Assembly (NCBI GenBank): GCA_018646675.1
Contig: JABGUH010000034.1
Location: 1-64,000 of the forward strand
Source of the DNA: Bdellovibrionales bacterium
Lineage (GTDB): Bacteria > Bdellovibrionota > Bacteriovoracia > Bacteriovoracales > Bacteriovoracaceae
Direction of reading: 5' to 3'
Length of the DNA stretch: 64,000 nt
Both the position numbers and the translations under genes were made by a program. This document shows, piece by piece, positions 53,453 through 63,807 of this stretch; position 1 is the first letter of the stretch, and every line of letters starts with the position of its first letter. The notes under the pieces were generated by a model that had not been told where the DNA came from, did no database searches, and saw only the letters and a list, made by a program, of their open reading frames with translations.

Positions 53453-55012
53453 ATGAGTACCACTATCATATTATCAATTGTCCTTGCTGCGATATTAGGT
53501 ATCGCCCTTGGCTTCTTTATCCGCCAGCTCAAAGCAAATAAGGAGCTTGGTGAACGTCAAAGCAAGGGAGATACAATCATTGAGAAGGCCAAAAATGATG
53601 CAGGGGATATTAAATACCGAGCAAGAAAAGAGGCGAAAGAGATTATTAAGGATGAGCGCCAACAATTTGATCAAGAGTGTGACAAACGGGAGCAGGAGTT
53701 TAAGCTAACAGAGCGGGATTTAACTAAAAAAGAGTTAGCATTTGAGCAGCGAATAGAGGATCACAACCGCAATATTGAGCGAATTACCGCCAAAGAAGAG
53801 GAAGTCGAACAAGAGCGTGGAAAAATTGGTGATGAGATAGAACGTTATCGCCACAAGCAGAGCGAGCTGGCCGATCGCCTAACCGAAGTTACCGGCATGA
53901 GCAAGGATGACGCCAAACAGGAGCTGATCAAGAGCATGGAGGATGATGCCCGGGTCGACTTTGCCAAGGTGTTAACAAGACTTGAAGATGAGACCAAAGA
54001 GGAGTCTGAGAAGATATCCAAGCGAATTATTGGAATAGCAATCCACCGTTTCTCAGGCGAATATGTTGCAGAGCAGACTATCAGTTCAGTTGAACTTCCA
54101 TCCGATGATGTTAAAGGGAAGTTGATCGGGCGAGAGGGAAGAAATATCCGTGCCTTTGAGCAGATCTGTGGAGTTGACCTAATTATTGATGATACTCCTG
54201 AAGTGGTAGTCATCTCCTCTTTCAATGTGGTTCGTAGAGAGATTGCCCGTCAAACTATCAAAAAATTACTCTCTGATGGCCGCATCCATCCTGCCAAAAT
54301 TGAGGAGTTCTACTTGAAGTCCAAAGGCGAGATGGATAAGCAACTAAGAGAGATGGGTGAGAAAGCGCAGATGGAGATTGGTATTCATGGTATCCATCCC
54401 GAAATATTAAAATTAATTGGCGCACTCAGCTGGAGAACATCTTACACCCAAAATCAGTATCAACATGCGATTGAAACTGCATTTCTTACTGGATTGATGG
54501 CCTCCGAGCTAAAACTAAATGTTAAGCAGGCTCGACGTGCCGGTCTTCTTCACGATATTGGAAAGGTTATAGATGCCTCGGCTGAGGGATCACACGCTCT
54601 AATTGGGGCCGCATTTGCGAAAAAACATGGTGAATCTCCAGATATCGTCCATGCGATCCGGGCACACCATGAAGATGAGAAACCTCAATCTCTGCTGGCC
54701 CACTTAGTTGCTTCTGCTGATGCTCTATCCGGTGCTCGTCCAGGGGCCAGGAAGGCTTTGATGGAGTCCTACATCTCTCGCCTAACTGATATTGAACAGA
54801 TCGTTAACTCTTTTGATGGTGTGACAAATAGCTATGCTATCTCGGGAGGACGGGAAGTGCGGGTACTAGTCGAAAATAAGAAAGTATCTGACGAGGGAAC
54901 GGTCACTCTATCGAGAGAGATCGCCAAGAAGATCGAAGCGAATATGTCCTATCCCGGCACAATTAAAGTTACAGTCTTGCGAGAGACAAAATCTGTCGGA
55001 GTTGCTCGCTAG
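53453..55012 (+). CDS. rny: Ribonuclease Y
   Basis: 519 residues, the normal length. N-terminal membrane helix (ILSIVLAAILGIALGFFI), long coiled coil (about 30-200), KH domain (KGKLIGREGRNIRAFEQICGVD) and HD domain with catalytic HD in AGLLHDIGKVID. RNase Y is a membrane-bound endonuclease that starts mRNA decay. It is rare in Proteobacteria but present in Bdellovibrio-like groups. The start codon ATG is preceded by GGGGGAGA. Confidence 0.95.
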   Translation: MSTTIILSIVLAAILGIALGFFIRQLKANKELGERQSKGDTIIEKAKNDAGDIKYRARKEAKEIIKDERQQFDQECDKREQEFKLTERDLTKKELAFEQRIEDHNRNIERITAKEEEVEQERGKIGDEIERYRHKQSELADRLTEVTGMSKDDAKQELIKSMEDDARVDFAKVLTRLEDETKEESEKISKRIIGIAIHRFSGEYVAEQTISSVELPSDDVKGKLIGREGRNIRAFEQICGVDLIIDDTPEVVVISSFNVVRREIARQTIKKLLSDGRIHPAKIEEFYLKSKGEMDKQLREMGEKAQMEIGIHGIHPEILKLIGALSWRTSYTQNQYQHAIETAFLTGLMASELKLNVKQARRAGLLHDIGKVIDASAEGSHALIGAAFAKKHGESPDIVHAIRAHHEDEKPQSLLAHLVASADALSGARPGARKALMESYISRLTDIEQIVNSFDGVTNSYAISGGREVRVLVENKKVSDEGTVTLSREIAKKIEANMSYPGTIKVTVLRETKSVGVAR

Positions 55013-55026
55013 GTATTGCCAGTTGC

Positions 55027-57990
55027 CTAAACTTTTGAAGTAGAAAAGTGTCCGCAGGAGTCACGCTCAATAATCTCATCACTTGTGACCGCTGCGATTG
55101 ATACTGGCTTGGTTAGATATTCCTTAGCAACCTCTTTCAGCTCATCCCACTTAACAGAGAGTACTCCATCTCTAAATTTCTGTTTTGCCTCTTTTGTTAA
55201 ACCAATAATCTCTTCATTACAAAATTTAAAGGCTTCACCATAGGGAGAGGATGGCATGTCTAGGCCAGAGATGACGGAGACAATCGCCTCATCAACTTCA
55301 GCCTGTCCTAAATCGCACTGATCAAACCAGTCCAAAGTCTTTTTAAATACATCCACCGTCCGAGCTAAGTGAGGGTCACGATAGGAGAGCATGACAAAGA
55401 GTCCATTCAAAGGTGCAAAGCGGGACATACCACCGTAAGCTCCCCCTTTTTCGCGAATCTCATTGTGCAAATAGTGCTGACCGATAATCTTATCTAACAC
55501 TCTTAACTTAGGAGCATCTTGATGAGTGTAACCAACTGTCTTGATTGCCTGGGCAACATATGAGACCGGAGTGGTTAAGGTATTTGCTTCTAGTAGATGC
55601 TCCATTTTAGGTTGAGCAAGTGGACAATTTTTTATAGCGCTTTTACTACTTGGCAATTGATCCACCAAACGACCTAAGGAGTTCTTGATAGAGTTGAGTT
55701 GAGATGCAGCCGAAACAGTTACAACTGATAGGTTATCAGAACACAATATTTTCTTTGCCAGTGAATTAAGCTGCTCAATAGTCTGATCCAACTGGTCACT
55801 CCTCTTTGCAAGCTCCTCCATAAAACGCAACTGGGTAATTCCAAAGTATGCCTCATCTCGCTCGCCGTTGGAGGAGAAGGTACGAGATGCTGCCATGGCT
55901 GCAAATTGATGCCCATTCCCAGTAATACTGTTACGCCACTTGGTAGCGCGTTTGTCGATTAAAATCTCAGTTCGCTCTTTATCTGTGATATCCCATCGAA
56001 CAGTTAGATCTGCCAACAGATCAACCATTGCATCCAGATTTTCCTCCAAAGCAGAAGAAGAGAACTCCAAGAAATCATAACCACTACCCATACTCTGCAC
56101 ATCGGACTTAAGATCAACTGTGGCATATACACCACTGGTATATCTGGCCATCCTTTTTCCAATCTCTTCATAGTTCATCCCCGCAGCACCTGATTGAGTG
56201 ATCAAAGATGCCAGCAACGGAACCCAAGATCGCTCCTCAATTGTCAGATGATCTAAAGGGAAGAGTAATTTTAAATAGTTTAAACCATTAAGCGAACGCT
56301 CAAACATGGAGGTTTTAACTCCTCCGATATCTGTCGTCTCAACTGCAGGGGCGTTCGTTTTTTCAGTGCGGGCCAAGTCCTCTACTTCAATGGTAGGTAG
56401 TACTGAGAGATCCTCTTTCTGTTCTTGGTGTTCCTTTAATTTGTCGGCCAACTCCACTAACCCCTTAAGCTCCGTTTCGCTCATCTCACTCTTTATCTTG
56501 ACCAGCCTCTCTTGCTCGTCCGCTTCCTCCCGAGCAGCCATTTGATGATCTGGCTTTAAATTAACTGTTACTCGATGAGGATTATTCAAAAGGTAACGCT
56601 TTATCTGCTGCTCAAAATATGGCCCCTGTTGAACTTTCTGCTTAATCTGATCTATGTGCTTGCTAAATTCCAAACCGGCAAGTGGGTCATCACCATGCAA
56701 CCAGCAGCCGATAAATTCAAACTCCAAAGAGAGTGCATTGGGCATTCTTCCACCAGAGATCTCTAGCGTTGAAATCTCCAACTGATGAATTGCTGTCTCG
56801 ATATCATCTTGGGAGATGCCATCTGAAACCACCTGCTCCAAAGTACTAACAATCAACTTTTCTACTTTCTCACAATTATCGTTTTTAACCCCTTCGAGCC
56901 CTACAAAAAAGTAGCTCTCCCGTGGTTCATAATCATAGCCATAATAGTTGATCAACCCTTTACCAAGTCTTGACTCCAGTAGAGCCTTTTGAAGTGGAGC
57001 ACCGGCACTGCCCAATAGAATACTATTGATCAACTTCAAGGAGATCACCTCTTCCATCTCAAAATTTCTACAGTTAAGCCAAGAGAGTGCCACTTGGCAC
57101 TTCTCACCATCATCCTCATCTTCAGACAGAGGGTAGTAACGATCAACTTTAACCGGAGAACTTATTTTTTTCTCATCTGATACCTTGGTACCAGGATCAA
57201 TAGCATCAAAAGAAGAGAGTACCTGCTGGTCAATCTGGCGTAGATGCTCTTCCAAGGGGAATGTTCCATAAGTGTAAAAATAGGCGTTGCTGGGGTGATA
57301 GTGAGTTTTATGGAAATCAATAAACTGCTGATAGGTAAGATCGGGAATCGCGATCGGATCACCACCAGAGTTATGATGATAGGTAATTGTGGGGAAGATC
57401 TCCTTTGCAAGCTCATTGTGCAAGCGACGATCTGGCGAGGACATCACGCCTTTCATCTCATTATAGACTATCCCCTTGTACTCCAAGGATGAGTTTAGAT
57501 CGCTAGCATCTTTAAGCTCTAAACGATGCCCCTCTTGAGAAAAGTTAATCTCTTTTAGTTCAGGAAAAAAAGCAGCGTCTAAATATATCCCCATCAGATT
57601 ATAAAAGTCTGTCCTATCCTGAGAGCTAAAGGGGTACATTGTCCAGTCAGATGAGGTAAAGGCATTCATAAAGGTATTTAGGCTTCGCCTGATCATAGAA
57701 AAGAATGGATCACGCACTGGATATTTTTTAGAACCACAAAGTGCAGTATGCTCCAAAATATGGGCCACTCCAGTTGAATCTTTCGGGGTCGTTAAAAAAG
57801 CGACACTAAAGCAGTTATTAGTATCATCATTACTTAGATGAACATAACGAGCATGAGTCTTCTCATGCTCCAGTTGGTAGAAGACATTAGAAATTTTTGG
57901 TAGACTCTTTACCTCTAAAATCTTAAAACCGTGTAGACGATCCCCTACCTTAAGGCCGGGATTATTTTTGTCAACAAATGTATTACTCAC
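55027..57990 (-). CDS. M16C zinc metalloprotease, presequence-protease (PreP) type
   Basis: About 987 residues from GTG 57990, which overlaps the upstream gene by 8 bases and has AGGAGAGG in front. The inverted zinc motif HILEH lies at 77-81 and the distal Glu in the NEMKGVMSSPDRRLHNEL block follows. The protein is a full-length, two-halves clamshell of the M16C subfamily (PreP/Cym1), which degrades unfolded peptides. No signal peptide is seen, so it is probably cytoplasmic. It ends a TRAP-transporter operon, an unusual neighbour for such a protease. Confidence 0.88.
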   Translation of the reverse strand: MSNTFVDKNNPGLKVGDRLHGFKILEVKSLPKISNVFYQLEHEKTHARYVHLSNDDTNNCFSVAFLTTPKDSTGVAHILEHTALCGSKKYPVRDPFFSMIRRSLNTFMNAFTSSDWTMYPFSSQDRTDFYNLMGIYLDAAFFPELKEINFSQEGHRLELKDASDLNSSLEYKGIVYNEMKGVMSSPDRRLHNELAKEIFPTITYHHNSGGDPIAIPDLTYQQFIDFHKTHYHPSNAYFYTYGTFPLEEHLRQIDQQVLSSFDAIDPGTKVSDEKKISSPVKVDRYYPLSEDEDDGEKCQVALSWLNCRNFEMEEVISLKLINSILLGSAGAPLQKALLESRLGKGLINYYGYDYEPRESYFFVGLEGVKNDNCEKVEKLIVSTLEQVVSDGISQDDIETAIHQLEISTLEISGGRMPNALSLEFEFIGCWLHGDDPLAGLEFSKHIDQIKQKVQQGPYFEQQIKRYLLNNPHRVTVNLKPDHQMAAREEADEQERLVKIKSEMSETELKGLVELADKLKEHQEQKEDLSVLPTIEVEDLARTEKTNAPAVETTDIGGVKTSMFERSLNGLNYLKLLFPLDHLTIEERSWVPLLASLITQSGAAGMNYEEIGKRMARYTSGVYATVDLKSDVQSMGSGYDFLEFSSSALEENLDAMVDLLADLTVRWDITDKERTEILIDKRATKWRNSITGNGHQFAAMAASRTFSSNGERDEAYFGITQLRFMEELAKRSDQLDQTIEQLNSLAKKILCSDNLSVVTVSAASQLNSIKNSLGRLVDQLPSSKSAIKNCPLAQPKMEHLLEANTLTTPVSYVAQAIKTVGYTHQDAPKLRVLDKIIGQHYLHNEIREKGGAYGGMSRFAPLNGLFVMLSYRDPHLARTVDVFKKTLDWFDQCDLGQAEVDEAIVSVISGLDMPSSPYGEAFKFCNEEIIGLTKEAKQKFRDGVLSVKWDELKEVAKEYLTKPVSIAAVTSDEIIERDSCGHFSTSKV

Positions 57991-59629
57991 TATCCTCTCC
58001 TTTCTCGGGAGTGGGCAGAACATTGACCTGCCACTGATACCCGGTACTCTTATCATTTTTTAACTCAACATAGGTGGGAATCTCTTTTTTATCAATATCA
58101 TTTAATAGAAAAAATTGATTCCCCAATACAGTCTGAATATTATAGAGCCCTTGATGCTGGTTGTTATCAATCAGATACTTCAAGAAAAATAGTAAAACTG
58201 GCTCTTCTCGACTACCCAAATCATCCCCTTGCTGCATTTGGCGCAATGCTTTTTGAGTCTGATAACTGACCAAAGAGCCCTGTAAAGAGTCTCGCTGTTT
58301 GGCAGTGAAGGTAAAGTCCTGTTTAAAAGCATCCATATCAACGGGATAGCGCGGAAGGTCATTTTTACTACGAATAGCTACTGCCAGCTCAAAAGCCGAT
58401 AGCGGTTTTGCTTTGGGTTTGGGTTTGGGTTTCGGCTTAGGTACTGCCTTAGGCTTCGGTTTGGGTTTTGGTTTGGGCTTGAGTTTTACCTTCGGCTTCA
58501 CCCTAGGCTTCGGTTTAGGTAAAAGTTTTTTTACTATTTTTTTGGGCTTGGGCTTTGCTCGATAGATAAAATTCTTTAGACCAAGATCATCAAACTCCTT
58601 TAAGGCACCGGGAAGAAAAAGTACTCCTAACATTCGAGCAGAGGGATATTGCTGCAGCTCATGTGATACAATTGGAAAGAGATGATCCAATATGGAGTAT
58701 CTTCTCTCACGTCCAGCGAATATCTTTCCAAACCGCTCCATGCATCCACCAAACTCATCGCTGGAACGAAAGAGATTTTTTACGTTGGATTCAACCAAAA
58801 GCAATATTGCCTCCGGCCGAGTAGACAAACCATAAACTTGATCAACCTCTTGGCATAGATCACTAATTAATTGTCGGTCTTTTATGCAACGACTCTCAAT
58901 CGCAGTTTTAAGCTGACCAACATCTCTTACAGTACACTCCTGCCCCTGAGAAGAGCAGTGCCACTGCATCACCATTGCCAATCCTTCCTGGTCTGCTGCC
59001 TGATGATTGATCCTCTTCAACAACTGCTTAATCTCTTGCTGCTTAAAGTGGCGAAGCTCATAGGGAAGACGCTCATGACTTAACACCTGTTTGGAGCGAT
59101 CAATAAATACTCTCATCTCCTTGGAAATTGGAGACATATTGCACTGGTTTAATATCGCCCCAACATTATCGGCACAGACAACTCTTCCTCCACCAATACC
59201 GTAGTAAACTCTCTTTAAATACTTTAACTCTTCGTAGAGATAGCTAATAGTCAGTAGACGAAATAGGTAGCGCAGATAGGGCAGGTGCCGACTTAATACA
59301 AAATTGGGACACCTACTTTGACTCAGTTGAGTAGTGAGAAAACTCTCCAAGTGGTTTGGAACGGCGGGAATAAGTCTATCCCAGTAACGCTCTAAGTAGA
59401 GTTGGTCTAAGAATTGCGGAGCCTGTTCGACGGACTCACGAATCAGATCTGGTGAGTTGGGTCCGTAGTATAATAAGCTCTCCTGCTCCCCTAAATAGCT
59501 TTGATCGTAAAAAATCTGACCATCAACTCTCTCTCCCCCCTTTGCCCCTAAAGCAGAAGAGAGAAAATAGGTGCCCAGCATCCCTAAAGTAACCAGAACG
59601 GTAAGGAGTGAAAATTTTATTCCAGCCAT
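57983..59629 (-). CDS. Exported protein with a long Lys-Pro repeat linker
   Basis: 548 residues. A hydrophobic N-terminal segment (SLLTVLVTLGMLGTYFLSSALG) acts as signal or anchor. Residues up to about 345 form a helical, cysteine-containing domain. Residues about 350-410 are KPKPKP-type repeats like the periplasm-spanning linker of TonB proteins. A C-terminal domain of about 140 residues follows. No known family was recognised. The gene overlaps the end of dctM by 13 bases and the start of the PreP gene by 8, so it is translated as part of the TRAP operon. Confidence 0.7.
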   Translation of the reverse strand: MAGIKFSLLTVLVTLGMLGTYFLSSALGAKGGERVDGQIFYDQSYLGEQESLLYYGPNSPDLIRESVEQAPQFLDQLYLERYWDRLIPAVPNHLESFLTTQLSQSRCPNFVLSRHLPYLRYLFRLLTISYLYEELKYLKRVYYGIGGGRVVCADNVGAILNQCNMSPISKEMRVFIDRSKQVLSHERLPYELRHFKQQEIKQLLKRINHQAADQEGLAMVMQWHCSSQGQECTVRDVGQLKTAIESRCIKDRQLISDLCQEVDQVYGLSTRPEAILLLVESNVKNLFRSSDEFGGCMERFGKIFAGRERRYSILDHLFPIVSHELQQYPSARMLGVLFLPGALKEFDDLGLKNFIYRAKPKPKKIVKKLLPKPKPRVKPKVKLKPKPKPKPKPKAVPKPKPKPKPKAKPLSAFELAVAIRSKNDLPRYPVDMDAFKQDFTFTAKQRDSLQGSLVSYQTQKALRQMQQGDDLGSREEPVLLFFLKYLIDNNQHQGLYNIQTVLGNQFFLLNDIDKKEIPTYVELKNDKSTGYQWQVNVLPTPEKGEDSE

Positions 59630-60888
59630 ACCAAACTCAAAATTGGAAGATAGGTGATCAACAACAGGGCAAAAAGCATCAATAGAAGAAATGGGAATGA
59701 GGCACGATAAAGCTCGGTAATCGGCCGCCCAAAACGAAAACTGGAGATGAATAGATTAATTCCGACTGGCGGAGTGATATAACCAATCTCCAAATTAGTC
59801 AAAAAGATTATTGCCAGGTGGACGGGATGAATATCAAATTCTGCGGCAATGGGAATAATCAGCGGCACCACGACAATAATCGCACTAAATATATCCATCA
59901 GACTGCCAACGACTAATAAGAATAGATTTAAGAAGAGTAAAAAGGAGTACTTGTTATCTAGAAACTCCCGCATCCAATCCAAAATTTTGAGTGGAATCTC
60001 TTCATCGACCAGATAGTTGGTTAGACCTAAAGCACAACAAAGAATAAGTAGAATGCCTCCCACCAGGGACATACTATCCATAATAATTTTCGGGATATCT
60101 TTTTTGAAATTAAGGTCACGATAGTAGACCGTCTCCAGCACCAGGATATAGGCGGCGGTCAGTGCGGCGGTCTCGGAGACAGTGGTAAACCCTCCATAAA
60201 TTCCAACCAATACTCCCACCGGTAACAATGTCTCCGGAAGAGATCCCTTAAATGCGGCCCACCACTCAGTAGCAGAGAATTTGCTCCGCACTGGACGATC
60301 CCGTTTTCCCTTGCCACTGCTAAATATTGACCAAGCAGAAAGGATCAAAATTAATAGAATGCCAGGAATAATACCGGCCAAGAAAAGTTGATCAATATCC
60401 ACTTTGGCCACCAACCCATAAAGAATGATTGGCAAGCTTGGAGGAAAGAGTAGTCCCAATGAACCAGAAGTCGTAATCAAACCGTATGAGAACTTTTTAG
60501 TGTATCCTTCACTAATTAAGATCGGATAGAGCAGTCCTCCGAGAGCAATAATTGTCACCCCGGATGCTCCAGTAAAAGCGGTAAAAAAAGCACAGATGAC
60601 CAAGCTGACAATTGCCACACCTCCTGGCAGTTGACCAAAAGTGGCATTGGCCAGACGCAGTAGCCGTTGAGGAGACTTTGACTCTGCCATTAGATAACCG
60701 GCAAGAGTAAACAGTGGAATCGTTATTAGGGTGGGAGCACTAGAGAGGCGGTAGATCTCAACGACGACTGCCGAAGTTGGTGTATCTACCAGAGCAAAAG
60801 CGGTCAATGCCCCTAATGCCATTACGACAAAAAGCGGGGTCCCCAACAGAGCAACCATTATAATGGCGACTAATGCAAAATATGCCAT
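59617..60888 (-). CDS. dctM: TRAP transporter large membrane subunit (DctM/TatM type)
   Basis: 423 residues with 11-12 hydrophobic helices. PTLITIPLFTLAGYLMAESKSPQRLL, TAFTGASGVTIIALGGLLYPILISEGY, GLLFPPSLPIILYGLVA and NLEIGYITPPVGINLFISS are the hallmark DctM blocks. It forms the sodium-coupled transport channel. It follows the small subunit with a 1-base overlap. Confidence 0.94.
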   Translation of the reverse strand: MAYFALVAIIMVALLGTPLFVVMALGALTAFALVDTPTSAVVVEIYRLSSAPTLITIPLFTLAGYLMAESKSPQRLLRLANATFGQLPGGVAIVSLVICAFFTAFTGASGVTIIALGGLLYPILISEGYTKKFSYGLITTSGSLGLLFPPSLPIILYGLVAKVDIDQLFLAGIIPGILLILILSAWSIFSSGKGKRDRPVRSKFSATEWWAAFKGSLPETLLPVGVLVGIYGGFTTVSETAALTAAYILVLETVYYRDLNFKKDIPKIIMDSMSLVGGILLILCCALGLTNYLVDEEIPLKILDWMREFLDNKYSFLLFLNLFLLVVGSLMDIFSAIIVVVPLIIPIAAEFDIHPVHLAIIFLTNLEIGYITPPVGINLFISSFRFGRPITELYRASFPFLLLMLFALLLITYLPILSLVWLE

Positions 60889-61424
60889 CAGGTTTGCTCT
60901 CCTGTCACTACACTACCTTTGCTCTCCTCCACTTGCAGTCGACTATCACTGCCGGCAAACAGCAAGAAGAAGAAGCGGTAGGAGATAAAGATCAAACCCA
61001 CCGGAATAATCGAGACCAAAAATCCACTATGTATTCCTAGAAATGCCTCTTTACCGTACTGCATCTCAATCAAGCTAAAATCATATCCTGCCTTAGCGAG
61101 CCAGATTAAAGTCACAGTACAGACTAGGGCAATCAGCCGCTGAATTAAACCGAGCAGTCGATAGTTTTTCTTCTGCTCCAACATTCGTGGCAACACATCA
61201 ATTCCAATATGAGTACGACGTCCGGTGGCCAAGACTCCACCCAGAAAGATAGAGATAAAAACCAAGTGACGGATCAGAGGGTCTGCCCACATAGGACCAA
61301 TCTCAAACCAACGAAGTAAGATGGTAAAGACTGAAAGTAGTAGCATCAAACCGACGACTACCACCAACAGAAAAGAAGCTGTCCTTTCAATTCCCCGATC
61401 AATTAGTGCCAATAAGTTTAACAT
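60888..61424 (-). CDS. dctQ: TRAP transporter small membrane subunit (DctQ/TatQ type)
   Basis: 178 residues with four hydrophobic helices, including LVVVVGLMLLLSVFTILLRWFEIGPMWAD and FLGGVLATGRRTHIGIDVLPRML. RRTHIGIDVLP is the family signature. It supports DctM in the membrane. Confidence 0.92.
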   Translation of the reverse strand: MLNLLALIDRGIERTASFLLVVVVGLMLLLSVFTILLRWFEIGPMWADPLIRHLVFISIFLGGVLATGRRTHIGIDVLPRMLEQKKNYRLLGLIQRLIALVCTVTLIWLAKAGYDFSLIEMQYGKEAFLGIHSGFLVSIIPVGLIFISYRFFFLLFAGSDSRLQVEESKGSVVTGEQT

Positions 61425-61434
61425 CTGCTACCAG

Positions 61435-62409
61435 TTAAAGATGGGAATTGAATCGACGGTAAGCCTCTGAAGAAAATAGTTTACCCGTTAATTGCTTAAT
61501 AATGGTTCCTCGTAGATCACTACTAATTTTTTGATCCTCTTGACTAAACTTAATAAACTCTATCCCCGCCCCTTTTAATGCTGCAAGCGCATCTAGATTC
61601 TCTTGCACATTATCTTTGTTTATCTGTTGAAAAAATTTGCGGCTAATTTTCTCTACCAACTTACGATCCTGCTCTTTAACTTTATTCCACTTTTTACTAT
61701 CAATCAGAAATGCTCCGGTGGAATATGCTAGTGGAAAATCAAGCAGATACTTAATCTTATTATTCCACTGTAGGGCCAAGATCGCTAACGGTGGAGCGTA
61801 GGCTGCTTCCACAATACCTGTTGAAAGAGAGGAGAGTACATCAGGTAGGGCCAAAGGGACCGAGACCAATTTCATAGTATTGATTAGAGACGCCACCAGA
61901 GGATCTCCCTCCCACGACCATATTTTAACTCCTTGAAGAGAGTTAATATCCGGAGTTTTTTTCTTGGAGACAAAGTAGACCAAACCGATCTCAAAAAATC
62001 CTAGGTTGAAAAAACCCTTTTGAGTAAACTGCTGATTAAAGTAGGGGGCCATCTTCATCATGACCCCATAAGCCTTCTCTCGTTTCTCAAAAAAAGTAAA
62101 GGGGATCTCCAACACACGCACATCCCCGTTAATATCTCCTAGGGTTTTTCCGGTAAAAATACCTCCCTGTAGCTGACCTACTCGAATCTTACGCAAGACA
62201 TCTGGCTCATCCCCCTGGGCCCCACCGTAATAGAGTTTAAATTTCACCCGACCATTAGTGCTCTTTTTGATCTCCTTGGCCATCCGCTTTAAATTTAGTG
62301 CCCAACTAGTTCCTTCAGGAGCAAGTAAGCCCACTTTAAATGTTACCCCAGACACTGAAAAAGAGAGTGTGGTGACAATCAATATGATGATCAAATTTAT
62401 AAATTGCAT
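61435..62409 (-). CDS. dctP: TRAP transporter periplasmic binding protein (DctP/TatP type)
   Basis: 324 residues. Signal peptide (FINLIIILIVTTLSFSVSG) precedes KVGLLAPEGTSWALNLKRMAKEIKKSTNGRVKFKLYYGGAQGD, the typical P-subunit start. In place of the conserved K-I-R that clamps a substrate carboxylate, this protein reads GVKIWSWEGDP, as in the TatP of treponemal TPAT systems. This suggests a ligand without a carboxylate, perhaps hydrophobic. It delivers ligand to the DctQM pair. Confidence 0.92.
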   Translation of the reverse strand: MQFINLIIILIVTTLSFSVSGVTFKVGLLAPEGTSWALNLKRMAKEIKKSTNGRVKFKLYYGGAQGDEPDVLRKIRVGQLQGGIFTGKTLGDINGDVRVLEIPFTFFEKREKAYGVMMKMAPYFNQQFTQKGFFNLGFFEIGLVYFVSKKKTPDINSLQGVKIWSWEGDPLVASLINTMKLVSVPLALPDVLSSLSTGIVEAAYAPPLAILALQWNNKIKYLLDFPLAYSTGAFLIDSKKWNKVKEQDRKLVEKISRKFFQQINKDNVQENLDALAALKGAGIEFIKFSQEDQKISSDLRGTIIKQLTGKLFSSEAYRRFNSHL

Positions 62410-62439
62410 ACTCTCGGCTCCTTAAAAAATAACCGTGAA

Positions 62440-63420
62440 CTAAAAAAGATCCTTTTCAAATTGCTTAACAATTAAAAAACGCTTTAAAGCAATTGCCCGA
62501 TAGATATTGAGACGTGGGTTGTGGCCCTTTGGCCCTTTGGCGGTTACCAAACGTGCTGAAGGCAACCATCCCCACTTAGCATGAGCTGTCCGTAACGCCT
62601 GCTCCAGAAACTGTTTCTGCTGCAAATATCCGCTCTCATCCATCATGGGAACCAGATAGTACTGGATAAAAGCGACTCGAACTAACCAGTTATCAGGCCA
62701 ACGCTTAATTAACTTTAAAAATATCTCACGGGCCAGTTTAGGATCTCCCCCCATCATTTTAGGACGAGCCGCCCAGTAAGCTCCATAGAAAATATCACAG
62801 GCTCCAAAACCGATATTAGAATCTTTACTACAAACCCAATCAAACATCTGCTTAACCACACTAAGTTGAGCTATAAGCTGATAGTTGCTCTTTTGTAGAC
62901 TAATCAAACCTCCAAGCGATTGAGCGGTAAATAGCACTGCTACTCGGTCCTCTTCCTGCTGACCATCAAGCTGCTGATCCAATAATTTGCCAATCCCCTG
63001 CTCTATCTTGGCTTGAGAGGATAGTAGTTGATAACTAACATTGTGTAGAGCGAGGTAGTGCAAACCATATTTAACTGACTTGCTATAGTGAGCCACCGCC
63101 TGTTTCAGATGCGTTTTTACTCCACTATCAGCATAGAGTTCGCGCCAATGTAAGGTTTCATCTACCGCAAAGGCCAGACCGGCATACCCCTTGGATAGGC
63201 TGGCAAGCAAGGTCGTATTGTCAGGGGCTAAATAGAGTAATCCTTCTAAAAGTTTTAGATTGGCCGGTGCCCCCTGTTTGAAATCATTCCAATTGATCTC
63301 GGTCTCCAACTCTGCCGAACCTCGATAGAGCAGACCGGCAGTCATATCCACCGCCATACGATCAATCGAGGAGCACGATGAAAAGAGCGTAAATAGTAAT
63401 ATCCACCAGACCGGCTTCAC
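62440..63420 (-). CDS. tatT: TatT, TPR lipoprotein partner of the TRAP transporter
   Basis: About 327 residues from GTG 63420, with GGAG nine bases upstream. The signal (VWWILLFTLFSSC) is a lipoprotein signal with Cys at about residue 16. The mature domain, beginning SSIDRMAVDMTAGLLYRGSAELE, is TPR-like and helical. In the well-studied Treponema TPAT system, TatT trimers bind the P-subunit and are thought to channel hydrophobic ligands. The order T-P-Q-M matches that system. Confidence 0.88.
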   Translation of the reverse strand: MKPVWWILLFTLFSSCSSIDRMAVDMTAGLLYRGSAELETEINWNDFKQGAPANLKLLEGLLYLAPDNTTLLASLSKGYAGLAFAVDETLHWRELYADSGVKTHLKQAVAHYSKSVKYGLHYLALHNVSYQLLSSQAKIEQGIGKLLDQQLDGQQEEDRVAVLFTAQSLGGLISLQKSNYQLIAQLSVVKQMFDWVCSKDSNIGFGACDIFYGAYWAARPKMMGGDPKLAREIFLKLIKRWPDNWLVRVAFIQYYLVPMMDESGYLQQKQFLEQALRTAHAKWGWLPSARLVTAKGPKGHNPRLNIYRAIALKRFLIVKQFEKDLF

Positions 63421-63807
63421 CTTATTATTCTCCAATCTAAAAAGATGGCCCCCGACTGGGACCATTTATTTGGATAGACATGGTACAGACTAACTAAATG
63501 TATATAACTATGCACAAGATTTCAACCGTTTACTGCCATACGGCGGGTGATAATAGCTAAAATAATACCCACTAATTTCGCTTCGCCCAAAAATGTGGTA
63601 TTATATTAGTAAGTTAAGGATTATGTAGTAGAAGTACCCTTTTTCAGGAGGATCTTATTGGTTCTAACCAGAGAGGCGAAAAATTGGTCCAGGTAGCTAA
63701 TATCGGACCTGCTGTCATCGGAACAAGTTAATCTCCACATTGGCAACGGGACCTGTAGGTTACCTGGTAATACAAACTAGGCAACCTAACAGGGTAAGGA
63801 GGGTCCC
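63421..63807 (+). promoter_or_regulatory. Promoter and structured leader of the terminal small ORF
   Basis: This stretch carries no clear gene on either strand. A promoter-like pair, TTTCGC (63576-63581) and TATTAT (63599-63604), is spaced 17 bases. AGGAGG (63646-63651) precedes a 12-codon frame from TTG (63658-63696). Then a long imperfect hairpin runs from CCTGT (63752) to ACAGG (63793) with about 14 paired bases and one bulge. GGGACC (63748-63753) is complementary to GGTCCC (63802-63807), next to the following ATG. The layout suggests translational or attenuation control. Confidence 0.45.
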
